In this document: piece by piece, positions 1-8,752 of the stretch
Position numbering within the stretch: position 1 is the first letter of the stretch
Layout of the letters: every line of letters begins with the position of its first letter
NCBI RefSeq assembly: GCF_030580855.1
Contig: NZ_JAUQOP010000005.1
Coordinates: forward strand, 124,001 to 188,000
From: Pseudomonas citrullilanati
GTDB taxonomy: Bacteria; Pseudomonadota; Gammaproteobacteria; Pseudomonadales; Pseudomonadaceae
Direction: 5' to 3'
Length of the DNA: 64,000 bases
Notes under the pieces: model-generated
The model's database searches: none
What the model was told of the DNA's origin: nothing
Seen by the model: the letters and a program-made list of their open reading frames with translations, nothing else
Program-made: the position numbers and the translations under genes

Positions 1-272
1 CGTGCACCTGGAAGCCCATCGCCATGGAACTGGTGGGAAACGATCGTCCTGGCATCGTGCGAGATATCACCCGGTTGCTGAGCGAGCAGGGTGTGAACGT
101 CGAGCGCTTGGTCACCCGCGTCGGACCGGCACCGATGAGCAGTGAATTATTGTTCCATGCCGAGGCGAGACTGGGCGTGCCGCTGACGTTGTCCCTGGAG
201 ACCTTGCAGGGGCGCTTGGAGACCCTGGCCGATGAGTTGATGGTGGAGCTCAAGCTCAGCGACGAGGAATGA
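1..272 (+). CDS. ACT-domain protein, GcvR-like (C-terminal part only)
   Basis: The frame is already open at the left edge and ends with TGA at 270-272, so about 90 C-terminal residues are visible. They hold one ACT-type ligand-binding unit: the loop GNDRPGIVRDIT, a helix, and the strand GVNVERLVTRV, then a short acidic tail. This resembles the second ACT domain of GcvR, which in E. coli works with GcvA as the glycine-responsive regulator of the glycine cleavage genes. An in-frame ATG at 24 falls just inside the domain and has no ribosome site, so the real start lies outside the window. DNA binding or metabolic role cannot be judged from this fragment; an orphan ACT protein is the alternative. 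Confidence 0.75.
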   Translation, partial: CTWKPIAMELVGNDRPGIVRDITRLLSEQGVNVERLVTRVGPAPMSSELLFHAEARLGVPLTLSLETLQGRLETLADELMVELKLSDEE

Positions 273-278
273 AGCAGG

Positions 279-426
279 TTATCCAAGGAAAAACTGCGCC
301 TGCCTGTGGATAACCTGTAGAAACCCGGCGCCAGCCCCTGCCCGCCGGGCCTTTCCCGGCGATGCTCAAAAAATCACCAATTATCAAGGGCTTGTGCACA
401 AACGGCGGGGATCACGCTGTGGATAA
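279..426. promoter_or_regulatory. Cluster of DnaA-box-like nonamers in an intergenic region
   Basis: The 217-base gap between the ACT protein and rarD holds two exact TGTGGATAA nonamers (reverse complement of the DnaA box TTATCCACA) at 305-313 and 418-426, plus weaker forms TTATCCAAG at 279-287 and TTATCAAGG at 381-389. A GC-rich hairpin (CGCCGGG/CCCGGCG, 343-361) lies between them but lacks a following T-run. No open frame of note is present. The cluster could bind DnaA as a titration or regulatory site; this is inference from sequence only. Confidence 0.35.
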
Positions 427-489
427 CCTTGGGAAAGGTCAGCGCAGGCCATGCAGCACGTGGCCTGTAGAGAGTTGTACGTTTTTTGA

Positions 490-1377
490 TCAGGTGCGTC
501 GGCGCATGCTGACCACGGCGTCGATGCTGTAGACCGCCAGCCCGGCCCAGATGAACAGGAACGCCACCAGCGTGCTGGACGACAGGTGCTCACCAAACAG
601 CGTAACGGCGAGCAACAGCACCAGCGTCGGCGCGATGTACTGGAGAAAACCGATGGTCGTGTAGGGCAAGTGCCGTGTTGCGGCGTTGAAGCACACCAGC
701 GGCACCAATGTCACCGGGCCGGCCGCCACCAGCCACCAGGCTTCGGAAGTGGTCCAGAAGGCCGCCTGGGCGCTGGTGGCCGCCGGGTTGAACAGCAACC
801 AGGCGATGGCGATCGGCACCAGCATCCAGGTTTCCACCACCAGCCCCGGCAACGCCTTGACGGGCGCCTGCTTGCGGATCAAGCCATAGAACCCGAAGGT
901 CAGCGCCAGGGCCAGCGACACCCAGGGCAGGCTGCCCACTTGCCAGACCTGTTGCGCCACGCCGACCGCCGCCAGGCCCACCGCGAGCCATTGCATGCGC
1001 CGCAGTCGCTCACCGAGCAGCACCATGCCCAGCAGCACATTCACCAGCGGATTGATGTAATAGCCCAGGCTGGCTTCGAGCATGCGTCCGTTGTTCACCG
1101 CCCAGACATAGGTCAGCCAGTTGGCCGCGATCAACGTGCCGCTCAGGGCCAGGATCGCCAGGCGACGTGGATTGTCCCGCAGCTCGCGCCACCAGCCGGG
1201 ATGCTTCCAGACCATCAGCAAGGCCGCGCCGAACAGCGCCGACCACAGCACCCGATGGATGATGATCTCCACGGATGGCACGCTGGCGATGGCTTTGAAA
1301 TAGATCGGGAACAGGCCCCAGATGATGTAGGCGCTCAGGCCCAGGATGTACCCGCGACGCGGGTTGGCGGCTTGCAT
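490..1377 (-). CDS. rarD: RarD, EamA/DMT-family inner-membrane permease
   Basis: The 295-residue protein is almost entirely hydrophobic, with about ten membrane segments arranged as two EamA halves, and opens with the RarD-like stretch GYILGLSAYIIWGLFPIYFK. RarD proteins (named for chloramphenicol sensitivity) are drug/metabolite-superfamily permeases of the inner membrane; the physiological substrate is unknown. The ATG at 1377 is preceded by AAGGA at good spacing. Length is normal for the family. It faces the ACT-protein gene tail to tail and is transcribed alone; a REP pair lies just upstream. Confidence 0.88.
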   Translation of the reverse strand: MQAANPRRGYILGLSAYIIWGLFPIYFKAIASVPSVEIIIHRVLWSALFGAALLMVWKHPGWWRELRDNPRRLAILALSGTLIAANWLTYVWAVNNGRMLEASLGYYINPLVNVLLGMVLLGERLRRMQWLAVGLAAVGVAQQVWQVGSLPWVSLALALTFGFYGLIRKQAPVKALPGLVVETWMLVPIAIAWLLFNPAATSAQAAFWTTSEAWWLVAAGPVTLVPLVCFNAATRHLPYTTIGFLQYIAPTLVLLLAVTLFGEHLSSSTLVAFLFIWAGLAVYSIDAVVSMRRRT

Positions 1378-1466
1378 GCAGAGTCCTTGCTTAGGCAGCT
1401 AACAAAGGAGCGATTGTAAGGAGATTTTTCAGGTTGTGCTGGGAGTGTTTAAGCACAAGATCCTCT

Positions 1467-1557
1467 TGTAGGAGCGAGCCTGCTCGCGATAGCGGTGTAT
1501 CTGCCAGCATCCAGCGCGAATGTTGCGCCGCCATCGCGAGCAGGCTCGCTCCCACAG
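1467..1557. repeat. REP pair (inverted)
   Basis: Two copies of the GGAGCGAGCCTGCTCGCGAT element face each other across about 45 bases. Each arm is itself a short palindrome (GCGAGC..GCTCGC). It sits between rarD and srkA, outside genes, as do most copies in this window. Confidence 0.9.
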
Positions 1558-1583
1558 AGTCAATGAGTTCAGGATCCGCTCGC

Positions 1584-2558
1584 TCAAAACAGCTTCAACG
1601 GCTCTTCATCCAGCGCCGCCAATTGCTCGCGCAGGGCCAGGATATGGTCGCCCCAATAGCGTTCGCTGCCGAACCACGGGAAGCTGCGAGGGAACGCCGG
1701 GTCGTCCCAGCGCCGTGCCAGCCAGGCGCTGTAATGCATCAGGCGCAAGGCGCGCAGGGGTTCGATCAGCGCCAGTTCCCGCGGGTCGAAGTCGTGGAAC
1801 TCCTGGTAGCCGTCCATCAACTCCGACAATTGCCCGAGGCGTTCCTGGCGCTCGCCGGCGAGCATCATCCACAAGTCCTGCACCGCCGGCCCCATGCGGC
1901 AATCGTCGAGGTCGACGATGTGGAACACTTCATCGCGGCACATCATGTTGCCGGGGTGGCAATCGCCGTGCATGCGGATGACCGAGTGGGGCGTGGCGGC
2001 GTAGACCGCTTCGACACGCTTGAGCAGGTCCCTGGCGACCGACTCGTAGGCCGGCAGCAGGCTGCGCGGGACGAAGCCGCTGTCCAGCACGGTGGCCAGG
2101 GAATCGTGGCCGAAATTCTTGACGCCCAAGGCTTCGCGATGCTCGAACGGACGGCTGGCACCCACGGCGTGCAAGCGCCCGAGCAGTTGGCCGAGGCGAT
2201 AGAGCTGGTCGAGGTTGCCCGGCTCCGGCGCACGGCCACCGCGACGGGGAAACAGGGTGAAGCGAAACCCGGCGTGTTCGTGCAGGCTGACGCCTTCATG
2301 GAGCAGTGGCGCCACCACCGGCACGTCGCAATCGGCCAGTTCGAAGGTGAAACGGTGTTCTTCCAGGATCGCGTCCTGGGTCCAGCGCTGGGGGCGGTAG
2401 AACTTGGCGATCAGCGGCTCACCGTCTTCGATGCCGACCTGGTAGACCCGGTTCTCGTAACTGTTGAGCGCCAGCACCCGGGCGTCGCTGAGCAAGCCGA
2501 GGCTTTCAACGGCGTCGAGTACGAGGTCGGGGGTGAGGGTTTCAAACGGATGGGACAT
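1584..2558 (-). CDS. srkA: SrkA (YihE/RdoA) stress-response protein kinase
   Basis: The 324-residue protein belongs to the aminoglycoside-phosphotransferase/choline-kinase fold. The catalytic loop HGDCHPGNMM is followed by the metal-binding IVDLDD motif, and the N-terminal part carries the conserved NSYENRVYQVG and PLIAKFYRPQRW (ATP-binding lysine) motifs of YihE. In E. coli the enzyme phosphorylates serine/threonine and protects against stress-induced death, acting in the Cpx response. I chose ATG 2558 because GGAG lies eight bases upstream; a start 15 codons earlier has no such site. Single-gene unit between two REP pairs. Confidence 0.9.
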   Translation of the reverse strand: MSHPFETLTPDLVLDAVESLGLLSDARVLALNSYENRVYQVGIEDGEPLIAKFYRPQRWTQDAILEEHRFTFELADCDVPVVAPLLHEGVSLHEHAGFRFTLFPRRGGRAPEPGNLDQLYRLGQLLGRLHAVGASRPFEHREALGVKNFGHDSLATVLDSGFVPRSLLPAYESVARDLLKRVEAVYAATPHSVIRMHGDCHPGNMMCRDEVFHIVDLDDCRMGPAVQDLWMMLAGERQERLGQLSELMDGYQEFHDFDPRELALIEPLRALRLMHYSAWLARRWDDPAFPRSFPWFGSERYWGDHILALREQLAALDEEPLKLF

Positions 2559-2644
2559 GCTGACTCCTGCGCAGCGGCAGGGCTGCCGCGTCCGACCCGG
2601 CATGGTAGCGCAGACGGAGGCAGATAGGGGGTGGCTGTGCTGAC

Positions 2645-2726
2645 GCTATCGCGAGCAAGCTCGCTCCCACAGAGATAGACGCTACACCGAGGATCGACTG
2701 TGGGAGCGAGCCTGCTCGCGATGAGG
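2645..2726. repeat. REP pair (inverted)
   Basis: GCGAGCAAGCTCGCTCCCAC at about 2650-2670 and its inverted mate GTGGGAGCGAGCCTGCTCGC at about 2700-2720, separated by about 30 bases. The pair lies between the 3' end of the phoX gene and the upstream side of srkA. Confidence 0.9.
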
Positions 2727-2731
2727 CCTGA

Positions 2732-4636
2732 TCAGGCGCCGATGACCCCGCCATCTTCCCGGGTAATCACCATCACCGACGAGCGCGGCTTGCCATTGGG
2801 CAGGTGTTCGGGGAAGGTCGAGCCGCCGTTTTCGCCAGGGTGCTGGATCCCGACGAACAAGGCCTTCTGGTCCGGTGCGAAGCTGATGCCGGTCACTTCG
2901 CAACCCACGGGCCCGACCATGAAGCGGCGGATTTCACCGCTGTTGGGGTCGGCGCAGAGCATCTGATTGTTGCCCATGCCGGCGAAGTCCCCGGTGTTGC
3001 TGACGTCGCCATCGGTGAGGATCCACAACCGGCCGGCCTTGTCGAAACCCAGGCCATCGGGGCTGTTGAACATGTTCTGCGCATTGATGTTCGACGAGCC
3101 GGCTTTTGGCGTGCCGGCGTGCACCGTCGGGTTGCCCGCGACCACGAACAGGTCCCAGTCGAAGGTCTTGGAAGCATGATCGTCGCGGCTGGTGCGCCAG
3201 CGCAGGATCTGCCCGTAGACGTTCTTGGCCCGCGGGTTCGGCCCGCCCACCGGCTGGCCGTCTTCACCGCGCTTGGCGTTGTTGGTCAGGGTGCAGTAGA
3301 CCTGGCCGTCCTTGGGGCTGACCACGATCCACTCCGGACGGTCCATGCGCGTGGCGCCCACGGCGCTGGCGGCCAGGCGCGCATGGATCAGCACTTCGGC
3401 CTGGTCGGCGAAACCGCTGCTGGCGTCCAGGCCATTCTTGCCGTGGGTCAGCTCGATCCACTGGCCCTTGCCTTTTGGATGGTCGGGGTTGCCATCGCCG
3501 GCATCAAAGCGCGCCACGTACAAGGTGCCGTGGTCCAGCAGGTTACGGTTGGCCTTGGCATTGCGAGGGTTGATGCGCTCGCGGCTGACGAATTTGTAGA
3601 TGAACTCACCGCGCTCATCGTCGCCCATGTACACCACGGCGCGACCGTCGTTGGTCTGCGCCAGGGCGGCGTTCTCGTGCTTGAAGCGGCCCAGGGCGGT
3701 GCGCTTGACCGGCGTGGAGTCCGGATCGAATGGATCGATCTCCACCACCCAGCCATGGCGATTGAGTTCGTTGGGGTTCTTCGCCAGGTCGAAGCGTGGG
3801 TCGAACAGGTGCCAGTTGATCTCGCGGCTGGTGACGGTGGCGCCGTAGCGTTTTTGTGCCTCGTCGAACTGCAAGTCGGATTGGCTGCTGCCGAAGCAGT
3901 CGGTGAAGTTTTCTTCGCAGGTCAGGTAGGTGCCCCACGGCGTCATGCCGTTGGCGCAGTTCTGGAACGTGCCCAGCGCTTTCTTGCCGCTCTTGTCGGC
4001 GCTGGTTTTCAGCAACTCATGACCGGCCGCCGGGCCGCGCAGGCGGATCGGCGTGTTGCCATGGACCCTGCGGTTGTAGCGCGAATCCTGGACGAACTGC
4101 CACTGGCCACCGCGACGACGCTGGACCTCGATCACCGAGACGCCTTCGCTGGCCTGGGCCTTGTGCACGTCTTCGGCCGACTGCGGCTGGCCGCCGTGGG
4201 AAAAGAGGTAGCGGTAGTTGGTGTATTCGTTGTTGATCGCCATCAGCGCCCGGTTGTTGTCGCCGGGGAACGGGAACAGGCTCATGCCGTCGTTGTTGTC
4301 GCCGAACTGCATCTCCTGGGCGCGGGCGGTGCCGTTGCCACTGGGGTCGAACGCCGGCGCATTCCTGCGCAGCGGCTGGCCCCAACTGATCAGCACCGAG
4401 GACTTGTAGCCTGGCGGCAAGGTGATGGTGTCGGTGGTCGCGGCGGCGATGCTGTTGAAGCCCAGCAGCCTGCTGTTGCCTTCGCTCACGGCGGCGGCCA
4501 TGACGCTTCGACTCAGCAGGTTGCCGCCCAGGAACATGGCCGCGCCGCACAGGGCGCCGGCGCTGATGAAACCACGACGGCTGAGGCCGACGATCTTTTC
4601 CAGGTCGGTGGATTGGTTTTCTTCTAATAGGCTCAT
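2732..4636 (-). CDS. phoX: PhoX-family (DUF839) secreted phosphatase, Tat-exported
   Basis: The 634-residue product has an N-terminal twin-arginine signal (LSRRGFISAGALCGAAMF) at about residues 18-45, marking export of a folded metalloprotein. The body matches the PhoX/DUF839 family, with the diagnostic CANGMTPWGTYLTCEENF segment whose Cys and Glu belong to the iron/calcium site of characterised PhoX enzymes, then a beta-propeller-like C-terminal half rich in DGLGF/GRLWILTDGD blades. PhoX removes phosphate from monoesters in the periplasm or outside the cell. ATG 4636 follows GGGAG; an upstream start (4666) has a poorer site. The 66 bases to the next gene hold no recognisable tandem CTGTCAT Pho box, so PhoB control is not visible. 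Confidence 0.88.
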   Translation of the reverse strand: MSLLEENQSTDLEKIVGLSRRGFISAGALCGAAMFLGGNLLSRSVMAAAVSEGNSRLLGFNSIAAATTDTITLPPGYKSSVLISWGQPLRRNAPAFDPSGNGTARAQEMQFGDNNDGMSLFPFPGDNNRALMAINNEYTNYRYLFSHGGQPQSAEDVHKAQASEGVSVIEVQRRRGGQWQFVQDSRYNRRVHGNTPIRLRGPAAGHELLKTSADKSGKKALGTFQNCANGMTPWGTYLTCEENFTDCFGSSQSDLQFDEAQKRYGATVTSREINWHLFDPRFDLAKNPNELNRHGWVVEIDPFDPDSTPVKRTALGRFKHENAALAQTNDGRAVVYMGDDERGEFIYKFVSRERINPRNAKANRNLLDHGTLYVARFDAGDGNPDHPKGKGQWIELTHGKNGLDASSGFADQAEVLIHARLAASAVGATRMDRPEWIVVSPKDGQVYCTLTNNAKRGEDGQPVGGPNPRAKNVYGQILRWRTSRDDHASKTFDWDLFVVAGNPTVHAGTPKAGSSNINAQNMFNSPDGLGFDKAGRLWILTDGDVSNTGDFAGMGNNQMLCADPNSGEIRRFMVGPVGCEVTGISFAPDQKALFVGIQHPGENGGSTFPEHLPNGKPRSSVMVITREDGGVIGA

Positions 4637-4702
4637 TTCAGGCTCCCTGCTGGTTTTGGCAGTCACCTTAAAGCGGGTCGATGAAGCTATTGTTGCAGCG
4701 CG

Positions 4703-5467
4703 CTACAGCGGGGTGCCGAGCAGCACGTTCGTGGGCGAAAACACCACCTGCACCGCTGCGCCGACGTCCAGTTCGCGTTCACGTAATTGCTGCGGATCGG
4801 CCAAGGCGCACAGGGTCTGGCCGTTGGGCAAGCCGATACGCACCTCGCTGGGGCCATTTTCTGCGGCTATAACCTGCTCGACCTGGCCTGGCAGAACGTT
4901 GTCGCCCGCCGTGGTCGGCTGCCCGGCGGGGTGCAGTTCCAGCCAGCCGGCCTTGATCAGGGCCACCACTTCGGTACCGCTCGCCAGCTCCAGGCGCACC
5001 GTGCTGTCGTGGGTGATCCGGGCCTCGATGACCAACCCCCGGGCCAGCTCCAGGCGGATCCGGTCGTTGTGGCCGATGGCCTCGATCCCCAAGACCTTGC
5101 CGTGCAACTGGTTGCGCGCGCTGGTGCGCAGCATCAGGCGGCCGAGCAGGCCCAGGTCGCTGGCGTCTTCGCTCGCTTCGAGCAGTTGCGCCTGCAAGGT
5201 TTGCAAGCGCAGGTACAGGCGCAACACCCGCTGGCCTTCCTCGGACAACCTGGCGCCGCCACCGCCCTTGCCGCCGACGCTGCGCTCCACCAGCGGCTGC
5301 TCCGCCAGGTTGTTCAACTCATCGATGGCATCCCACGCGGCCTTGTAGCTCAAGCCCGCGCTCTTGGCGGCGCGGGTGATCGAGCCCTGTTCGGCGATGT
5401 GCTGCAGCAGGGCGATGCGTTGTGGGCGACGAACGATGTGTTGGGTCAGGAGCGTGGGCAATGACAT
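4703..5467 (-). CDS. modE: ModE-like molybdate-responsive transcription regulator
   Basis: The 254-residue protein has an N-terminal LysR-type helix-turn-helix (residues about 15-80, with GSITRAAKSAGLSYKAAWDA and the glycine stretch GGKGGGGARL typical of ModE), followed by two tandem Mop/TOBE molybdate-binding units. ModE binds DNA with molybdate to repress molybdate uptake genes. No modABC genes are in the window, so its targets lie elsewhere. ATG 5467 fits the family start (MSLPTLLTQHIVRRPQRIALL), although the ribosome site is weak. The same frame stays open far upstream through comF, but that part is a shadow. Confidence 0.88.
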   Translation of the reverse strand: MSLPTLLTQHIVRRPQRIALLQHIAEQGSITRAAKSAGLSYKAAWDAIDELNNLAEQPLVERSVGGKGGGGARLSEEGQRVLRLYLRLQTLQAQLLEASEDASDLGLLGRLMLRTSARNQLHGKVLGIEAIGHNDRIRLELARGLVIEARITHDSTVRLELASGTEVVALIKAGWLELHPAGQPTTAGDNVLPGQVEQVIAAENGPSEVRIGLPNGQTLCALADPQQLRERELDVGAAVQVVFSPTNVLLGTPL

Positions 5468-5523
5468 GACGGAAAACTGCGTGCGAGGTTGATGGCCGAC
5501 GTTGGCGGCTCGGGCGTTGCGCG

Positions 5524-6264
5524 TCAAGCCGGATCCGCCGGTTTCGGCGTACGCGCCAGGCAATACACGTCGACCCGCGCCGCGCCGGCATCGAGCAGCA
5601 GGCGCGCCAGGGCCTGGGCGGTGGCGCCGGTGGTGAGCACGTCGTCCACCAGCGCGAGGTGGCGGTTGCGCAGCGTTGCCCCAGGCGCCAAGGCGAAGGC
5701 CTGGTGCAGGTTCCGTCGCCGGGCCGGGGCATCGAGGGCCTGTTGCGCGGGGGTGTCGTGGATGCGCTGCACCAGCCGCTCTTCGCAAGCCAGCCCCAGC
5801 GGTTGGCCGAGCCAGCGGGCCAGCAGGGCGGCCTGGTTGAATCCCCGCTGGCGCAGGCGCCGGGCGGCCAGTGGCACCGGCAACAGCGCATCGGGGCGTT
5901 CCAGGCCTTCGTCGAACTGATGTTGCAGCGACTGCGCCAACAACTCGCCCATCAGCCGGCCGAGCGGCCATTTCGCTTGGTGCTTGAAGCGGGTGATCAG
6001 GCTGTCCACCGGGAAGTCGTAGGCCCAGGGCGCCACTACCCGCTCGAACGCCGGCGACCGCGCGGCGCATTGTCCACAGCGCAGCCCGGCCATGGGCAGC
6101 GGCAGGGCGCAAACGCTGCACTGATCGCCGAGCCAGGGCAGGTCGGCTTCGCACGGTGTGCAGATCGGCTGCGGTGTGTCGGTGGTGTCACCGCATAACA
6201 AGCAGGTTTGTTTGTTTTTTGACCAGATGTAAACCGGTCCTTCGTATCGTGGTTGACAGCGCAT
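5524..6264 (-). CDS. comF: ComF-family phosphoribosyltransferase-like protein
   Basis: The 246-residue protein starts with a double zinc-ribbon (CLLCGD..ICTPC, CSVC..CGQC), continues with the ComF YDFPVDSLITRFKH motif, and ends with a type I phosphoribosyltransferase loop LALVDDVLTTGAT. ComF proteins are linked to DNA uptake and recombination in competent bacteria; in pseudomonads their role is unclear. It is divergent from bioB, 92 bases apart. The first dozen codons coincide with a BirA-type operator (6228-6258), so either the operator is inside the gene or translation really starts later, for example just before the first zinc ribbon; no better ribosome site was found. Confidence 0.85.
   Translation of the reverse strand: MRCQPRYEGPVYIWSKNKQTCLLCGDTTDTPQPICTPCEADLPWLGDQCSVCALPLPMAGLRCGQCAARSPAFERVVAPWAYDFPVDSLITRFKHQAKWPLGRLMGELLAQSLQHQFDEGLERPDALLPVPLAARRLRQRGFNQAALLARWLGQPLGLACEERLVQRIHDTPAQQALDAPARRRNLHQAFALAPGATLRNRHLALVDDVLTTGATAQALARLLLDAGAARVDVYCLARTPKPADPA
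6228..6258. promoter_or_regulatory. BirA operator (biotin repressor site)
   Basis: TGTAAACC at 6228-6235 and GGTTGACA at 6251-6258 form an inverted repeat separated by 15 bases, matching the known BirA operator pattern TGTAAACC-N15-GGTTTACA in 15 of 16 positions. It lies 99 bases before bioB. The one deviation (T to G in the right half) creates a perfect TTGACA. Confidence 0.8.
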
Positions 6265-6281
6265 GACTCTTCCTTAAATAT
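6253..6281 (+). promoter_or_regulatory. Predicted sigma-70 promoter of bioB
   Basis: TTGACA (6253-6258) is a consensus -35 box and overlaps the right half of the BirA operator. A weak AT-rich -10 candidate (TAAATAT, about 6275-6281) follows at 16-17 bases. Binding of BirA-biotinyl-AMP would directly block this promoter. Confidence 0.55.
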
Positions 6282-6356
6282 GCCGAACATCCGTGTCGCG
6301 CCTGTGGGTATTGCGTAACCCCAAGGCGTCAGCCAAGCATAATCAAGGAATTGCCC

Positions 6357-7412
6357 ATGAGCGCCAGCACCACTGCCAACCTGCGTCATGACTGGTCTTT
6401 GGCCGAAGTCAAAGCACTCTTCGTCCAGCCATTCAATGACTTGCTGTTCCAGGCGCAGACCGTGCACCGCGCGCACTTCGACGCCAACCGCGTCCAGGTC
6501 TCCACGCTGCTGTCGATCAAGACCGGCGCCTGCCCGGAAGATTGCAAATATTGTCCGCAGTCCGGCCACTACAACACCGGGCTGGATAAAGAGAAGTTGC
6601 TGGAAGTGCAGAAGGTCCTCGAAGAGGCCGCGCGGGCCAAGGCCATCGGTTCGACCCGTTTCTGCATGGGCGCGGCGTGGAAGCACCCGTCGGCCAAGGA
6701 CATGCCCTACGTGCTGGAGATGGTCAAGGGCGTGAAGGCCATGGGCCTGGAAACCTGCATGACCCTGGGCCGCCTCGACCAGGAACAGACCGAGGCGCTG
6801 GCCCAGGCCGGCCTGGACTACTACAACCACAACCTCGACACCTCGCCGGAGTTCTACGGCAGCATCATCACCACCCGCACCTACGGCGAGCGCCTGCAGA
6901 CCCTGGCCTATGTACGTGATTCGGGGATGAAGATCTGCTCCGGCGGCATCCTCGGCATGGGCGAATCCCTGGACGACCGCGCCAACCTGCTGATCCAGCT
7001 GGCCAACCTGCCGGAGCATCCGGAGTCGGTGCCGATCAACATGCTGGTCAAGGTCGCCGGTACGCCGCTGGAGAATGCCGAGGATGTCGATCCGTTCGAC
7101 TTCATCCGCATGCTCGCCGTGGCGCGGATCCTGATGCCCAAGTCCCATGTGCGCCTGTCGGCCGGTCGTGAAGCGATGAACGAGCAGATGCAGGCCCTGG
7201 CCTTCCTGGCGGGCGCGAACTCGATTTTCTACGGCGACAAACTGCTGACCACCGCCAACCCGCAGGCCGACAAGGACATGCAGCTGTTCGCTCGCCTGGG
7301 GATCCAGCCCGAAGCCCGCGAAGAACATGCCGACGAAGTGCACCAGGCGGCCATCGAGCAGGCGCTGGTGGAACAGAAGAGCGGCGAGCAGTTCTACAAC
7401 GCGGCTGTTTGA
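6357..7412 (+). CDS. bioB: Biotin synthase BioB
   Basis: This radical-SAM enzyme inserts sulfur into dethiobiotin to make biotin. The 351-residue product shows the [11 protein letters not shown] cluster motif (CxxxCxxC) that binds the SAM [4Fe-4S] cluster, and the family blocks [24 protein letters not shown] and the arginine-bearing [10 protein letters not shown] that ligates the [2Fe-2S] cluster. ATG 6357 has AAGGA seven bases upstream; a TTG two codons earlier is in frame but worse placed. First gene of bioBFHCD, separated from bioF by a REP pair, and expected to be under biotin control through the upstream BirA site. Confidence 0.98.
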   Translation: MSASTTANLRHDWSLAEVKALFVQPFNDLLFQAQTVHRAHFDANRVQVSTLLSIKTGACPEDCKYCPQSGHYNTGLDKEKLLEVQKVLEEAARAKAIGSTRFCMGAAWKHPSAKDMPYVLEMVKGVKAMGLETCMTLGRLDQEQTEALAQAGLDYYNHNLDTSPEFYGSIITTRTYGERLQTLAYVRDSGMKICSGGILGMGESLDDRANLLIQLANLPEHPESVPINMLVKVAGTPLENAEDVDPFDFIRMLAVARILMPKSHVRLSAGREAMNEQMQALAFLAGANSIFYGDKLLTTANPQADKDMQLFARLGIQPEAREEHADEVHQAAIEQALVEQKSGEQFYNAAV

Positions 7413-7446
7413 TTGTTCACCGATTCCCTGATTGGAATGCAAAAAA

Positions 7447-7540
7447 CTGTGGGAGCGAGCTTGCTCGCGATGGCGATGGAACCTTCAACCTTTGTGTCGA
7501 CTGGTACACCGCTATCGCGAGCAAGCTCGCTCCCACAAGG
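7447..7540. repeat. REP pair (inverted) inside the bio cluster
   Basis: GTGGGAGCGAGCTTGCTCGC and its inverted mate GCGAGCAAGCTCGCTCCCAC frame a roughly 50-base spacer in the 161-base gap between bioB and bioF. It may stabilise or end part of the bioB transcript; no promoter for bioF is evident downstream of it. Confidence 0.9.
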
Positions 7541-7573
7541 TTTTTGGCCAGTCTTTAAATAGTTGAGGCCTGC

Positions 7574-8752
7574 ATGCCCTTCGATCTCGCCGCACGCCTG
7601 GCTGCCCGTCGTGCCGACAACCTCTATCGCCAGCGCCCGCTGCTCGAAAGCCCCCAGGGCCCGGAGGTGGTGGTGGACGGCCAGCCGTTGCTGGCGTTCT
7701 GCAACAACGACTACCTGGGCCTGGCGAATCACCCCCAAGTGATCGAAGCCTGGCGCGCCGGTGCGACGCGTTGGGGTGTCGGCGGCGGGGCTTCCCACCT
7801 GGTGATCGGCCACAGCAGCCCCCACCACGCGCTGGAGGAAGCCCTGGCCGACTTGACCGGCCGGCCGCGCGCCCTGCTGTTCACCACCGGCTACATGGCC
7901 AACCTCGGTGCCGTGACCGCACTGGTGGGGCAGGGCGATACGGTGCTGGAAGACCGGCTCAACCATGCCTCGCTGCTCGACGCCGGTTTATTGTCCGGTG
8001 CGCGTTTCAACCGTTACCTGCACAACGATGTCCGGAGTCTGGCCAATCGCCTGGAGAAAGCCACCGGCAACACCCTGGTGGTCACCGACGGCGTGTTCAG
8101 CATGGACGGCGACATCGCCGACCTGCCGGCCCTGGCCCGTGCAGCCAAGGCCAAGGGCGCCTGGCTAATGGTCGACGATGCCCACGGCTTCGGTCCGCTG
8201 GGCGCCCAGGGTGGCGGCGTCGTCGAACACTTCGGTTTGAGCCAGGACGACGTGCCGGTGCTGGTGGGCACCCTGGGCAAGGCGTTCGGCACCGCCGGGG
8301 CGTTTGTCGCCGGCAGCGAGGCGCTGGTCGAGAGCCTGATCCAGTTCGCTCGCCCCTACATCTACACCACCAGCCAACCGCCGGCCCTGGCTTGCGCCAC
8401 GCTCAAGAGCCTCGAACTGCTGCGCAGCGAGCATTGGCGCCGCGAACACCTGCGAGGGCTGATCCGCCAGTTCCGCCAGGGGGCCGAGCAGATCGGCCTG
8501 CAATTGATGGACAGCTTCACGCCGATCCAGCCGATCCTGGTCGGCGATGCGGGGCAGGCAATGCACCTGTCACAGAGGCTGCGCGAACGCGGGCTGATGG
8601 TCACGGCCATCCGTCCACCGACCGTGCCCGCCGGCAGCGCCCGTTTGCGCGTGACCCTGACGGCCGCCCACAGCGAAGCCCAGGTGCAGCGCTTGCTGGA
8701 CGCCCTGGCCGACTGTTTCGCTCGATTGGCAAAGGAGTCCAGCCATGCGTGA
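7574..8752 (+). CDS. bioF: 8-amino-7-oxononanoate synthase BioF
   Basis: The pyridoxal-phosphate enzyme condenses pimeloyl-[acyl carrier protein] with alanine to give 8-amino-7-oxononanoate. The 392-residue product has the alpha-oxoamine-synthase signature: [13 protein letters not shown] near the N terminus, [21 protein letters not shown] (PLP-ring aspartate and histidine) and [15 protein letters not shown] with the Schiff-base lysine. Its last 8 bases overlap bioH, indicating coupled translation. Confidence 0.97.
   Translation: MPFDLAARLAARRADNLYRQRPLLESPQGPEVVVDGQPLLAFCNNDYLGLANHPQVIEAWRAGATRWGVGGGASHLVIGHSSPHHALEEALADLTGRPRALLFTTGYMANLGAVTALVGQGDTVLEDRLNHASLLDAGLLSGARFNRYLHNDVRSLANRLEKATGNTLVVTDGVFSMDGDIADLPALARAAKAKGAWLMVDDAHGFGPLGAQGGGVVEHFGLSQDDVPVLVGTLGKAFGTAGAFVAGSEALVESLIQFARPYIYTTSQPPALACATLKSLELLRSEHWRREHLRGLIRQFRQGAEQIGLQLMDSFTPIQPILVGDAGQAMHLSQRLRERGLMVTAIRPPTVPAGSARLRVTLTAAHSEAQVQRLLDALADCFARLAKESSHA

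Noticed and set aside
305..426. Replication origin at the DnaA-box cluster
   Set aside because: Only two exact boxes, no AT-rich unwinding region and none of the genes that flank Pseudomonas oriC.
2804..4627. Long plus-strand frame (about 600 codons) opposite the phoX gene
   Set aside because: It is antisense to a clear gene and arises from GC-rich codon bias; no domain or start signal.
4637..4702. Pho box upstream of phoX
   Set aside because: No tandem CTGTCAT-like repeats with 4-base spacing were found in the short upstream gap.
4703..6154. Reading the modE frame as a 483-residue fusion beginning inside comF
   Set aside because: The extra N-terminal part is the out-of-frame shadow of comF; the ModE homology begins at 5467.
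6036..7442. 468-codon minus-strand frame opposite bioB
   Set aside because: Antisense to bioB with no domain similarity; a product of codon bias.
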